This document shows, one piece after another, positions 35,220 through 48,000 of a DNA stretch of 64,000 nt; position 1 is the first letter of the stretch; the number at the start of each line of letters is the position of its first letter. The stretch is from Enoplolaimus lenunculus. Its lineage: Eukaryota; Nematoda; Enoplea; Enoplida; Thoracostomopsidae. Both the position numbers and the translations under genes were made by a program. The notes under the pieces are model-generated. The model worked only from the letters and a program-made list of their open reading frames with translations, searched no databases and was not told where the DNA came from. The stretch covers positions 372,001 through 436,000 of the forward strand of contig JASANG010004128.1 in the NCBI GenBank assembly GCA_030248215.1, read 5' to 3'.

Positions 35220-37163
35220 ACATGACTGGATTCAGATACAGCCGCAGCATCTTTGGCGAGGGATGTGAGACACCACGAGTGCTGCCAGGAGATCTATGTG
35301 GTTTAAAAGCTGTAAACTATCAATCAAAAACGTTTTGCGTTTGTGGCATAATATTTTAAATTTAAATTACGTCGTAGTTTAACACATTTGGCAAGGGCCG
35401 ATCTAAAGGATCGAGCAACTGAATCTTCCTTTCGAAGTTTCGAACCCGCATAAAACTTCAATTTATATTGGGTCATATCAGCTTATTATTAAAGTTGTCA
35501 AGCTTTCCGCTCGCCTGGCTTGGGAATTTTTGAAAAATCAACTTTATTAAAAACTGCGTCAAAATCGGCTAAAACGTGTAACTATAGCTTAAAATTCGTT
35601 AAATGGCGCTTCAATCAACGATATGTTTTTATCTTCGCCACATATTTCAAACCCAGCTAAAATTGTACTACACTACCTTTACATATTCTTGTGATCCACA
35701 ATAGCTCACAAGTTCCGTTTAAGAAAATGTTATACACATCCGCTTAAGGCAAATGTTATTTAAAACAGGAAGAGTGTGGTTAAAATCAAATAATTTTTTC
35801 GTCAGTGAAATGCCGTTAGACTAATTGAAACTATCTTACTAACAACATTTCAAGCTTAACCATGTGAAAAAGTTACAGTTTTGGTTAAAATGTCGCGAAA
35901 CTCTGCCAAACACTAAAATTACCAGAAACCGTTAATAACAGCGGTATACAGAATTGATCCACGTTATGGGGTGATCCAGATTATGCCCAATTACTATAGT
36001 ATTCGTTTTTTGACCCGGCTGTGGTTGCAATGTAATGAATTTTAGTAAATTATCTCAAAAGCTAAGGAATGTTTTGAAGTAACATTGTCAGAAGCCTTTC
36101 AAGCAAAACAATGGCTTATTTTGCTAATTAATTCTCAGAAAAATTTTAACCAGAAAAGTTTGGGGATTTGTTGGTTTTAGCTATTTTTTGTGGGCGCTGC
36201 CAAAACATTATCTCTGGATGTACACAAGTTCGTAGCTAGACCGAAACTCCAAGGTCAAGCTAATTATTAATGGCGGAATCAGGAATCTCCAAAGTGTATG
36301 GAAGCAGCGAATGTAGAAATTAAAAATTTTGCACGAAAGCTGCAAATACTGGGGTACTATTCTGCAAATGAAACCTCATGGTCTCGTCAAAAAGTTGTAA
36401 ATTTAGGTCGAACTCCAAAGCATTCAACAGGGTACTTTTGCAAATTAAATGGCACTTGTTATACGTTAACCGTTTCCAGCATAGGCAAAAACCACGCGGA
36501 CAAAGTCAGCGAAAGCCAAAACGTAATTTTTAAATTTTAAGAATATCGGCAGTAGTCTACCGAGATGCTGATACTAATGCATCGATAAAAGTACTTTTGA
36601 ATTCATTCAAGGGCCCACTCAGCTAAGGTGAAAAAAGCAAACTCAGTGTCAGGGGGACGCTTTTCCTGGCCCTTCCTGGCTATGCCTCAGGGTGTATAAT
36701 GAGGATTTGGAGCTAACTACAAAAAGGCTGCAGTGTGACACTGAGAACCGCTATTTTTAGCTGCCTATCAATATAAAAAAATTGCTTCTCCGCAAATATA
36801 TGTACCAGCTCAAGCTTATGGTTTTATTTCATGAAATCAAACTAGATTTTTTGATACTGAATACAGAATGAAATATACAAATTAATGCTATAATAGAGTG
36901 ATTGGTAGATTTTGAATTTAACTTCAGTTTAAAATCAAGCACTAATGCTTTATTGGGCATGAAACGTGAAAGATTAATAAAGGCTTTTACGAACTTTTGT
37001 ATGTATAATAATTTAAATTTCCGATTAAACATCGAATACATTTGTTTAGTACAAAATGTGCTAAGCTTCGTTAGCGCATAATTGTTTAACTTCACAAAAA
37101 GTTTTAGAAACAAATGTTCAAATATTTTGTCTAAATAACGAACGCTGGGTAGCATCGTAACCA
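35220..37163. other. Gene-free stretch
   Basis: No exon with supporting partners. An 80-codon frame at 36298-36540 has no recognisable content. No clear repeats were seen by eye. Confidence 0.35.
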
Positions 37164-37317
37164 GGCCCGCAGCCAGCTGGCCTTAGTTGGGGGTAAAATT
37201 TTTTCACAAAGGCATACAAGGGTTAGGATGACTTATTGAAAACTTCCTTGGGGTGTCGCCAAAATTCTTCCATGGGGAGGATCAGTTCCTCTCATGGCTA
37301 CACTCTGGCTACAGGCC
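37164..37317. mobile_element. GGCCCGTAGCCAG element, copy 2
   Basis: GGCCCGCAGCCAG at the left, CTGGCTACAGGCC at the right; interior TTGAAAACTTCCTTGGGGTG. More diverged than the copy at 29629. Confidence 0.55.
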
Positions 37318-38286
37318 CCATCCTAACGGTACACATAGCGTGTATTTAAAAGAGGTAACTTCTTCCAATATTGTAGGTATTTGTCGACTTTAAATTAAGT
37401 AAAGTTGCACTGTTGCAGTTAAATCACGTTGCTTTGAAGCTATTTTTAACCTGCTCAATCTTTCAGCTATTCATCCGTTATGCCAGTTATGCTTAGAAAA
37501 TTGACTTCTACAGATGAACCAATATTAATAACCAAACACGAAAAACAACGAAGTCAGGTTTGTCAGTCGACGCCGTGTCAAAGAAATATATGCCACTGTA
37601 AAATTCTAAAGCGGACTAGTAGAAATTCAGCATCTTGAAAACATAAATTTATTGCACACTCCTAAAAACATTCCTAAAGCTTGTTAACTGGGTTTAAAGT
37701 TAATAATCGTTAATACAAACTGTAAGGCTGCTTTAGTATCTCTTAAGTTGGCGTTATTGTTGACAGAATAGTATTGGCAACGCTCTTGTCCTGGACAACA
37801 AACGGCAACTGTTATTGTTTAACTCGATATTAACACTAGTCCATGTGGTGCAGATGTGAAACTGGCCGAGAAAATAGCGGCCGAGCCGGGCTGGCCGGCC
37901 GCTACCTGCCATCCATCTGGCGGGGCCTTCCGTCATTTACCAGTTACTGTTTTCCTCGCTGTTATTTCGATTCTAGGGTCCCGTTCCAACTCTGCAGTGG
38001 TGGAAGTAAAATAAGCGCCTAGAATTGAATCGTCATGAAAGTGCACTATTGTTTAAGTGTCGATCGCTAACTTTCAACGGGTTTCGCTTAAAATTTTTGG
38101 CGTTATCCTACTGCAACAAAACGATTTTACACTGACTGTGTCTATAGTGACAATTTAAATTTTAATTTTTTTTCATCGTTTTTGTAACTTGATTCAATTT
38201 GCATCGACAGCAGATGCGTTGTCATTAATCAAACGCGATGCTTTAGTTGAAGTTTTCAGCCAAGTTGGGTGCGTTTTTAGCAAATA

Positions 38287-38489
38287 TACACTGCAAAAAA
38301 TGGTGAGTCAAATTGACTCCCTCCGAAATGGGCGTTTTCCGACTAAACAAACCGAGTTAAAATTTGACTTCGCCAGAGTCCAGTTCGACTCAATTTGACT
38401 CTGGCGGAGTCGAATTTTGACTCAGTTTGTGTAGTCAGGAAAAGCCTATTTAGGAGAGAGTAAATTAGACTCACCATTTCTTGCAGTAT
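38287..38489. mobile_element. Palindromic CACTGCAAAAAA element, copy D
   Basis: TACACTGCAAAAAATGGTGA at the left and ACCATTTCTTGCAGTA at the right, between TA steps. Both arms contain GACTCxGGCGGAGTC and CTGAGTxxAAATTxGACT. The best-preserved ends of the family. Confidence 0.75.
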
Positions 38490-39072
38490 AAAACAAGGTG
38501 TAATCGTTGCAGAACGACTTGCTTAGTCAGTATTTACCGAGTGTTTATTTATTGTTAATTTTTACTGATTCATTCAACAGTTAATATTTAAGAATATTCA
38601 AAGAAGAAATAGCACGACTAATAATACGGCACTCACTTGAGAAGTACGACATATTGACGTTAACCATGATTCTTTTAAAATACCTAAATGTGCGTGTTTC
38701 AACCTCGTCACTAGTAAGAAATTCCAGATATTTATAACTCTAAAAGTAGAAAAGATATTTGGTAAGGAATCGATTTTTGAATGCCGCTTTAGTAAATTGA
38801 AAACAGTGCCTCGTAATTTTGTTTTCGATACAGTATCATACATATCACAAAATTAAATATGTACCATCTCATGTAGTATTTTAATAGAAAAAACCCGAAT
38901 TTTATTATAACTTCTCCTTCATTTAAAATAATTACTAAATTCCAGCTCACATGGAACTAATTACACTGTAAGATAATAATAAATGAAGCTGCTATGTTTG
39001 ACCACTCTTAAATCCACGTTTTGGCGGTAAACATCGGTGTCCGTTTTCCTTGTTTTTACTATCCGTTTACAG

Positions 39073-39207
39073 TCTGAAACCTGCACTCACGAAAACGGAA
39101 ACTTTTATAATTGCCAACCTAACACTGGATGCTATCAGACAAGTTCGCCTCTATCGAAACTCATACGTTGCAATTTATCAAAGATTGTGCAAAATTTCGC
39201 CTCATAA
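39073..39207 (+). CDS. Possible exon of an unrecognised gene, frame unresolved
   Basis: A good acceptor (tttactatccgtttacag) precedes two open frames. One gives a 44-residue end with four cysteines (SETCTHENGNFYNCQPNTGC at its start) and a TAA at 39205. The other stays open to 39307, crossing into the TTAGGC element at 39261. Possible partner exons upstream are 38211-38268 (acag...GG|gtgcgt, reads ADALSLIKRDALVEVFSQV) and 37467-37557 (ttcag...CAG|gtttgt). No homology is recognised. Included because acceptor quality and the Cys pattern are better than background. Confidence 0.2.
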   Translation, partial: SETCTHENGNFYNCQPNTGCYQTSSPLSKLIRCNLSKIVQNFAS

Positions 39208-39260
39208 AGTTTTGTACAAGTCCGCATCAGTAAAAAAGATTTGGAATGAATATACTTCAT

Positions 39261-39731
39261 GGGGCCCATGTATAGAACAAAGCCAAATCGTTTTCCGGCG
39301 GGTCTAAAACTTTAAAGTAACTCTTTTTCTTAGGCTTAGGCTTACGCTTAGGAACAGGCTCATCCTTACGCATACGCTTAGGCTTAGGCGGCCAATCTAA
39401 AGAACAGGGGCGAAGCACTATTGCAAGCATATTTATATTCCTAAGCATAAGCCTAAGCCTAAACCTAAGCGTAAAAATGAACAGATGCCTAAGCCTAAGT
39501 GTTAGCCAAGCAAAAAATTAAGCCTAAACCTAAGCGTAAAAATGAACATATACCTAAGCCTAAGCCTAAGCGTAAGCCTAAGCCAAGCAAAAAAATTAGT
39601 CTAAAGCTTAAGCTTACTCTATTCTAGTCACACAGATAAACTCCTGATCTTTATATGGGCCGGCTTAGGCTTAGGCTTAGGCATAGGAATATTCTTATAC
39701 TACTGCGCCGGCCCTGTTCTATACATGGGCC
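39261..39731. mobile_element. TTAGGC-carrying element interrupted by a second copy
   Basis: Outer ends GGGGCCCATGTATAGAACA and CTGTTCTATACATGGGCC; flanks TACTTCAT (39253-39260) and TACTTTAT (39732-39739). The outer element reads TTAGGC on the + strand on both sides of an inner copy at 39390-39661. Confidence 0.75.
39390..39661. mobile_element. Inner TTAGGC-carrying element nested in the outer copy
   Basis: GGCCAATCTAAAGAACAGGG to CTTTATATGGGCC, carrying CCTAAGCC units (opposite strand to its host). It is flanked on both sides by GGCTTAGGC, so it landed inside the telomere-like block of the outer copy. Confidence 0.75.
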
Positions 39732-40451
39732 TACTTTATGGCACATCTCTTCGCTCAAAGTTTAATGATAAAGATACGCCTGCTACACAGATTGGTAGCA
39801 GCGCACAAGTAGGGACCAAGTAAACAGTCATGGGTATACCTGCATATAAATAATTGCTTCACGTAGGTTAAAACAAATTAATAAATTCTATTTCACATAG
39901 TGAGATTGTATGAGTTTTGACCGTTTACAACGTCTTAGCCGAAAGCTACGAACTATAAACTCAGTTTTATTTACAGCTGCAACATTTTGTCGAATAGATA
40001 AGCTTGAAAAAGCGCTTAAGATTGTACCACCATCTAAATAAATAGTGAGTAAACCGAAAACGCAACGCCTGCCTGGTACATTCTTTTCTACACAAAATGT
40101 TCCCAGTTGCATACGTACTCTTGTTGAAGTATGCATCATTCACTCTTGGCGAAACTAAATCTTTCGTTTCTGGAGCGTTTTTACAATTTGTTTGCTTCCA
40201 ACGAATATTGTAGTTTACGTGTGTTTTCATCAAAACTTTAGCCACATTTCGTCGAAGTTATAAAAAATGTTATAAAATTTTCAATAACGTTATGGTTGTC
40301 ATAAACGTTCGTTTCATTTTGTACGGCATGACACACTGCCTTGGATTTATCTATCCAATGCACATGAAACGTTGAGAGCTTAATTTTCATTTTAGCACAG
40401 CGAAAATTACGGAAGTCACCGCTTGCTATATATGAGAGAATCTTCGATCCA

Positions 40452-40583
40452 GGCCTGTAACTAGCTCACCTTTGCTAGGGGTCTAAAAAAGTTTGCGGAG
40501 GGACAAGCAAGGTTGAAAATTTTCTTGGGGCCGAAATTGTTCCAGGGGAGCTGAGCCCCCTTTGGCCTCTCTTGACTACGGAC
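40452..40583. mobile_element. GGCCCGTAGCCAG element, copy 3
   Basis: GGCCTGTAACTAGCTCACC ... CTTGACTACGGACAC, with CAAGGTTGAAAATTTTCTTG inside. Confidence 0.55.
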
Positions 40584-40854
40584 ACGCTTCGTTCCCATAC
40601 ACTCAAAATAAATTGTCTTGAAATTTCAAAACTCGTAGTTGCTAAAGTTTCGAACTCAACTTTATTTGGGCCTGGAGCCATTGTTTATACACTACAATTA
40701 GAGACAATTGTCATTTATGAACTCTTGTTAGGGTTTACGGACTATCCACTTATGGACTCCTATTAGGGATACGGAATCCTATTGATTGGGGTTCAAAATG
40801 GGGACCCCCACCTATTACCCCCTCTTATTCGGATCCCCACAGCAATAGTCAAAA

Positions 40855-43800
40855 ACGGCTCAAAAATTTTTGTCTGAAACTGTTAAAACATAAATGTTTT
40901 ATATTAATAAATATATAAGTGTTGCCAAACTATAAGACACAAATTTCTTCTTTACTAAGAAATAGTTGTCTTATATTGAAGAGTTGTTTTCTGATTTTCA
41001 TATATGTATGTAAAAATGTTGTTCTGTTTATATTTTTTGGAATGTAGATAAACTCAATTCACACGTGCCTTGCATGCGCAAGTTTGGTCACAAAGCAGCT
41101 TTGAAGTTGTTGTACTGCTTATAATTCAAGGAAATTCATGCCATTAAATTTGATTCACACGTATGAACGCAGTTGCCAATCGCTTGAATCTCTTGCACCT
41201 GCAGGTTGATTGGTTGATTGAAAACTGTGTTGTGACGTTCTTGAATCCATTCAGGCTTTTTGAATTTATTCTAGAAGCTTCAATTAATTTGAATATCAAA
41301 CTTGTTTGATGTTTCGCAGTCTACAGCAATAGTGACGGGATCAATTTTATATTTTTAAGCAATAAATTGAACATGTATTGGTATGACAGCGTTTCCAAGT
41401 CATAAAATTTCGAGTAAAACCTTTACGCGTGAACAGTTCTTGCACTGAAACTTGCAGCTGCAAGTTTTGTTGGAATATTGAATCGAAGAACTTGCAATTG
41501 CAAATTATTCATGATGACTATACGCCAAGAAATAATTCATAGGTATGAATATCGTAAAAAGTGGAATAATTCATCATGATTGGCTGAACTGCGGGCTGAG
41601 TTCAGGCTCCCTCAAACCTAAGTTTACGTCTTGGACGTATCTTAGGTCGTAAATTTAAGGTATTTGGTTGAGCTTTCTTTAGTACCCAATTTCGGAGTCG
41701 TTTCCCTAAAAATTCTTGTCTTGAGATTCAGAAACATCTGTCGTAATCGATCATAAAACAAAGTCATTAAATTTCACATTTTTAACTCTGAAAATTTTAG
41801 TCGCATATTTCTGATAAATTTAAGATACAAAATTCTGAAATTCAAGACATATTTAAATCTGAAGTTTGTAATAAGACATAATTGTCTTAAATTTCAGGGC
41901 AATATTTCTTGAATATACAAAAGACAACTGATTTTGTGAGTAGGTGTTTATGCGTACTGCTCCGCTATATGAGCTTCTAGCTCGAGAACTATCGGTTATC
42001 ACGCCTTATGGAGGTTTTACTCTGCATGCAGGAATCATCGAACACTGTACTACGCGTATTACTTGAGCAGTATTGTACTATAGTTGCGCATATTCTATAA
42101 GATGGCAATGTAATGGATACTAATTGGAAAAGTTTTCATAATCACTTTGTTACATAAATATTTTCAATTTGAACTGAAATGTAATTTCAAACTAGAATTT
42201 GAACCCCCGCTCCAAGTTCCCATTGAACATACCCACTTAAGCATAAGGTTTGATACAATTTAATATTTTGCAATGAATCGCCTACTTAGATACCGACAAT
42301 TTTCCAGCCGTTATTTATCTCTTTGGTACAACAGTCACTCAGAGTCGAACGAAGGATTCTACGGACACCGAGCTAAAATTTTGCTCTGCTCCGTAATATC
42401 GCCGAAAATTACAAACCAACTTATGCAGGCGGCTTTTGCCGAGAATTATCAAATGCTTTTATTTGCCACCACCATCAGAATCAAGTACTCGATAGAATAG
42501 TAAAGAAAAATTCGTAATCGAAACGAGCGAGAAGGAAGACGCGCTTCAAAGATACGGCAGTTTTTATTGGTGTCTCCGATTTGACGTGGATAGTGGTATG
42601 GGGGATGGCTGTTGCGCACCTGCTGCAATTACACAATTTAGTGAATGCAGTGAGAGTGCCAAAAACTGCGTACAAAAATCTTTGAATATACTGCATTCAG
42701 CTGATTGCAGATATTCAATATAAGAAAATTTGATTTGATTGCGATAGCAGCAATAGTTTCGGGTGCAGCAAAATTTCGGGCCCCTATTTAGTCGGGCTCG
42801 TCTTACGCTATATCCCACTTAGCCTAAACGGTTAGTCAGCCCTTACTGCGCTGATTTGACCATTTTCTATTATCATGCATTGTCTTTGTTAGATAAAACA
42901 ATTGCAACATCTGTGCAAACAATTCTGCATATACTACACGATAGAGCAGAGATCGTTTATTTAAGATAACTTGATTTACTGTTTTATGAGATGTTATGAC
43001 CTAAAACTTAAATGAGGCTGAGTTAAGGTGTCTGCTGGCGTATTCAACGGGTGTTCATTTGGTGATTTTATAACCCACTGCATTAAACAAGTGGCGTTAA
43101 AGTATCACTCTCTGCTGCTACTCGCCATCGAGGTTTTCACGTAAGCACAACTTCTTTTAATTGTTTTCATATTCCTTGCTTTAATTCAGCAAGTTTTACT
43201 GAACTTAAGTTGTCAACTCCACCAATTGTTTTCAGGATTGGCCCATGCGTTTTTATTTCATAATGGCGACAAACAATGTACACCACTGCTCGCCGTGTTT
43301 TTACTGGCAACTTTAATATTCGCTTTTATTTCAAAATAGTTAATTTCTGACATATATCAACTGTCGATCGATCCGTACAATTTTAGCTCAACTAAATTTT
43401 CACATTGTGTAAAATATGTAGCACATCAACAACACACTTTCCCTCGCTTCTGTGACGAGGTTTCTAGAAGAAAATGAAATCAGTGGCGTATACTAAAAGG
43501 AGGATAGCATGAATCATCCCTTCCTGAAGTTTCTGGAAACACAAAAAAGTCACATTTGCAAGATTCCGAAAAGCATGTGGATTTCAGAGTCCAAAAAACG
43601 AGATTACCCCCTCCCGAAATGACATCCTGACAACGATCCTTGAGTGTAAACAGTTTACACTCTGTATATTGTTTTGAAGCAGTACACTGAATTGAAATAG
43701 TTGTCAGAATGTGGTAGTATTGCATTTTAGCATTTTTGTGCTGTTCTGTTTTGGTATTGGAATGGTAGTCATTGTGAAACATATAAAAGCGGATAAATAG

Positions 43801-44836
43801 GATATGCAACAACAGACAAGTTTTGCAAACGGATGTGCTAACTTGGTAGTCATATAACTTTTTTGTCGTTGTTCAGGAACATCGCCTGACAACTACTTTA
43901 CTTCTTGTACACTTCCGGGTACATGTAAGGCAATCGATACGCTAAGTCTAGAAACCAAATTTATAACAAGGAACCGGACGCTACTTGATCACCTTGCAAA
44001 TAACATGTAATAGCTATGTAGTCTTAAAGTCGATGCTTCATCGCAAAGGTGGCGCTCACTTTATAATAATTTTTATATTATTCGACGCCGTTGTATACAG
44101 CTGTCCGTTTGCGTAATATGCGGCACTGTGACGGACTATCATGGGCGGCAATGGACGACGTCACTGATTACTGTTTACACATCCCGCTTTTGTTCATAGT
44201 TCGAAGACCCTAAAAGGTGTTAGAGTTCGCCCTCAACGTTTGATTTTAAAATGTTTTGCGTATTTGAAAATAGAAATTTAGAATTTTAAAATCCTAAGGT
44301 GAACCAGGCAGTGAAAAGTATTGACAGAAAGGTCATCAATTTATGTATCATTCGACTCGGCGCAGTTTGCGCCGTTGAGTTGAATGGTGTGTTTGAGATG
44401 GCGTTGAATTAGTTATTTGACCGGTGAAACCTTGAACACTGTTCAATTCAGCACCGGAAACAACGTCCAACGATTTATAAATTATTAGAACTCTTGGACG
44501 TCAAAATATTAAGTTTCAGCAATTCAAATTTCACTCAGATTAATCAAGACAGGCAATGAGAAGCTCAAATATGAAAAAATTCAAAATCAGGCCAGTTTTG
44601 GCTGAATATCTGTAGTAGAAACACACATCCGACAATCTTTGCGCAAACGAGAAGATTTTATCACACATATTGTGGAATTAATTTTCACAAAAGCATTTTG
44701 CAAATTCAGAAGCATACCAAATATTAAATCTGTCTAAATGAAGCGTATTTAGAGCGTTGCAATTGTGCGTTAACATATTTTACATTGTTAGTGTTGCACA
44801 AAGGATAATTTTTGTTAAAAAATTGCCGAGTGAAAA
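40855..44836. other. Gene-poor stretch before the neprilysin-like gene
   Basis: No supported gene. A hAT-like end CAGTGGCGTATAC lies at 43481 without a partner nearby. An inverted-arm relative of the 25151 element is at about 44495-44600. Short mutually inverted words (TTATTCATGATGACT, AATTCATCATGATTGG) occur at 41500-41585. Confidence 0.35.
42273..42500 (+). CDS. Possible small protein, 75 aa, unrecognised
   Basis: An ATG-to-stop frame beginning MNRLLRYRQFSSRYLSLWYN, an Arg/Ser/aromatic-rich start of the kind seen in mitochondrial presequences. No domain is recognised, and no neighbouring exon with consistent splice sites was found. Length alone is not significant in this DNA. Confidence 0.15.
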   Translation: MNRLLRYRQFSSRYLSLWYNSHSESNEGFYGHRAKILLCSVISPKITNQLMQAAFAENYQMLLFATTIRIKYSIE

Positions 44837-44996
44837 ATGCAAACAGTGTCCAATATCTACGCTTTGTTCCAATGCCTTGCGAACTCGTGGTCAATGTTGA
44901 AATATCCGCCGGACGGATTATGCGTTGACGGTGCCCAAAATAGTGTTTGTGTTTCGCCTGGTTGCGTTGAAATTGGTAATAGGATTTTTTTAGTAA

Positions 44997-45062
<66 letters not shown>

Positions 45063-48000
45063 TCTTTTTATACTTTCTATTTTCAGAAGTTAAACGAAGT
45101 TTTAGGTGAAAGTTTCATAGCGATATTCTACTTTAACAGTATGTTGTCGATGGCTCTCGCCCTGTTCTGTTAGCGTTTAAAATTTGTTAAGCGCTGGTTT
45201 ACTTTATTGCCAAATAGCATATAACGGCAGTAGATCCTGAGGAAGCTGGGATTCTCAAGCCTTCAACCCGTTACAAGTTGTTTTCTGACAAATTGATATT
45301 TTAGTGTTGCTTTTGAGTTAAATCAACTGCCAAATTGTAAACGGAAATATTTTTCACGTTTTAGCGTCTTCGTTTCTGTCAGCAATCGACGAATCTGTGG
45401 ATCCGTGTGTGGACTTTGATCAATTTATGTGCTCAAAATGGCGCAGAGCGAATCCGATTCCCGATGATCAGTCTCGATATTCAAGGTTTGCTGAAGTAAC
45501 GAAACAGTTGAGATTCAAACTTCGAGGTAAGTGGTATATTTGTGTTTACAAAGCTGTAGCGGCTATGATGTATATAAGGCATAATTACAAAAAATGATGC
45601 CAATAAACGATGCGTTTATTAACAAATAATTTTTAAACTGAAAAAACAGCAAAGCTCGGTTAAAAATAGAATGCAATTGATATTGGGCTTACACCGTTAT
45701 TTCGCTTCAGAACCATCTTGAGTAGTATATATTTTAACGCAACTTTCGGCTTTGATATTGTCAAATTATAATTTATTTTACACCAATTTATATTTTAGAT
45801 ATTCTCGAGTCAAATAGAACTGAAGAGGCATTTCCAAGCGCCGCAGCTAAATTTTTATACCAAAAGTGTATGGATCGAGGTACGTGAACTGAATCTGTCT
45901 TAAACAAACGTATGTTCTTTGTGCGTTTCGAAATTTTTAAATTTCTATGATCGATATGTAATGATTTTGTTGCAATATTTCAAACTAAACCTAAGACGCG
46001 TAATAACGATGGTCCCAAGAAACTACCATTACATTGACTTTAAAATTGGTAGCGAAGCTAGTTTCTGGTTTAGTTATGTTTTATTTTTGCTGCATGGGCA
46101 GGCCCGTAGCCAGCTCACCTTGCTAGGGGGACTATAATTTTTTGGAGGGGCATTCAAGGGTTTTCAATGAGTTACAAACAAGGTTGAAAATTCTCTAGGG
46201 GGAGCCAAAATTTTTCTAGGGGGGGCTGAGCCCACCTGCCCCCCATATCTAAATTTGACAATAAATCGGGTTTTCACTTAAATATGAACGGTGCGTAATA
46301 CAAATAACTTTAATCCTTCATTAACATTCTGGTTTCGCTTTGAAACCGTAGGTATTGAAAATGCTAACTGTTGCAACCGTTGTAGCTCGCCAGCCAAGCA
46401 GGCCCATCAACTCAACCATTTCAAAGCATTAAGAGAACTGAATACAACTTGTAACCCTTTTCCCGTCTTTTAAAATAACAAATGGCATCATACACCGAAT
46501 TGAATCTAAAATCGAACTATTCTGTTTTGAATTAGGATCAAAACAGATTTCACAACTGTTTTTAACAGAAAATTAAGCTGGTTGAAAATTACCTCAACAG
46601 AACACAGCCACAACAATAAAAGAATATCGTCCAGTTTAGACATTACAAGTCAATTTTTGTACCGTAAATTCGATATATTATCGTGAATATACCTTGTATT
46701 TATATTTAGACGCAATCAATAAATTACGGAACTTACCGCTACAAAGTGCGCTTGCAGACGTTGGAGGGTGGCCGCTAATGAACAAGTCTGATTTTAGTCC
46801 ATCACTCAGTGATCCAACGAACAAAAAAGATTTAATATCAACAACTCTTGGCACAATTAGTTCAAAATTTGGTCTCGGGCTATTAATTAATCATATTGTT
46901 CGCAGTGATGAAAAGGATAGTAAATCCCATGTTGCTTATGTAAGTTTCTATTTAAACGCCATAAACTTTTGGTTTCGATGAGAACGAATAATTGGTAGTT
47001 GCATTTTCATGAGCAACGACTTCTGTAAACAAATGTATTTGTTGCAGAATATTAAGGTCAAGTTATTCATGTAATTTTGAAAATTTTTTAGCTTGTTCCA
47101 TGACTTTTCTTTGAGACTTCCGCGACGTTTTAAAACAGTCTAAGCTTGCTATTCGGAAAACTTGGAACTTTTCGTTTCTTTAATTTTCACACCGCATATT
47201 ATTCGGTAGAGTACCTACTTCAGATTTATCCACAACGTTTGTCGTTGAGAAGTCGAGATTTTTACTTAAACGACACTTTATATGGATCTAAGAAAGAATA
47301 CTTACGTCAGCTAATACGGCAAGTTCTCACGATGTACGCCAAAGATTCAAGTATTACATTGTCAGATGAAGCGCTCGAACAAAACGTTGAAGAAATTGTA
47401 TCTTTTGAAACCAAATTGGCAGAAGTACGTTTTGGTTGATTTGTGTATATATTTGAAATCTTCAGCAAAGTTGCAAAATTATTATGTGTAAGTCGTTTTG
47501 CAATTACTGTTGAGTTCATCAGACAAACAATTTTATAGGCGAATTGTGAAAATTTTACGTCATTTGCTCGTAAAACTACCATTTTACTAGTAGGTAAAAA
47601 ATTTTAGCAAGAATTAAGTCCGCCATAAACGCTTTATGGCTTTAGGTGTACAGTTCATGTAATAAATCTGCCTGTTTAGCGTGTAACAGTCCAATACGTT
47701 AGTGTTGGTTCTTTCGTACACCATGGACGCTGAGAGCGTAATTCAACTGGTTAACGTGCGGAAATTGTGTACGAGAGCCACTATTTCATACGACAATTTC
47801 TGATTTTCGAACTATTCTGCAATTTCTATGCTTAAAACTGTTCGTATTAACACGTTTTAGCGACTGACTAAAAGATAATCTAACGTTAATTCGAATAAAG
47901 TACGTGCGCTCGAAACGTTCTCTAGGTTCATTTCATACGTAGTGCATAGTAATTTATCTGCCTTTGTAGTATACTTCGCCACCGGCAGAAGCCCGTAACG

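Noticed and set aside
39261-39731. A true telomere or chromosome end
   Set aside because: TTAGGC blocks are short, point both ways, and are bounded by element ends and target duplications.
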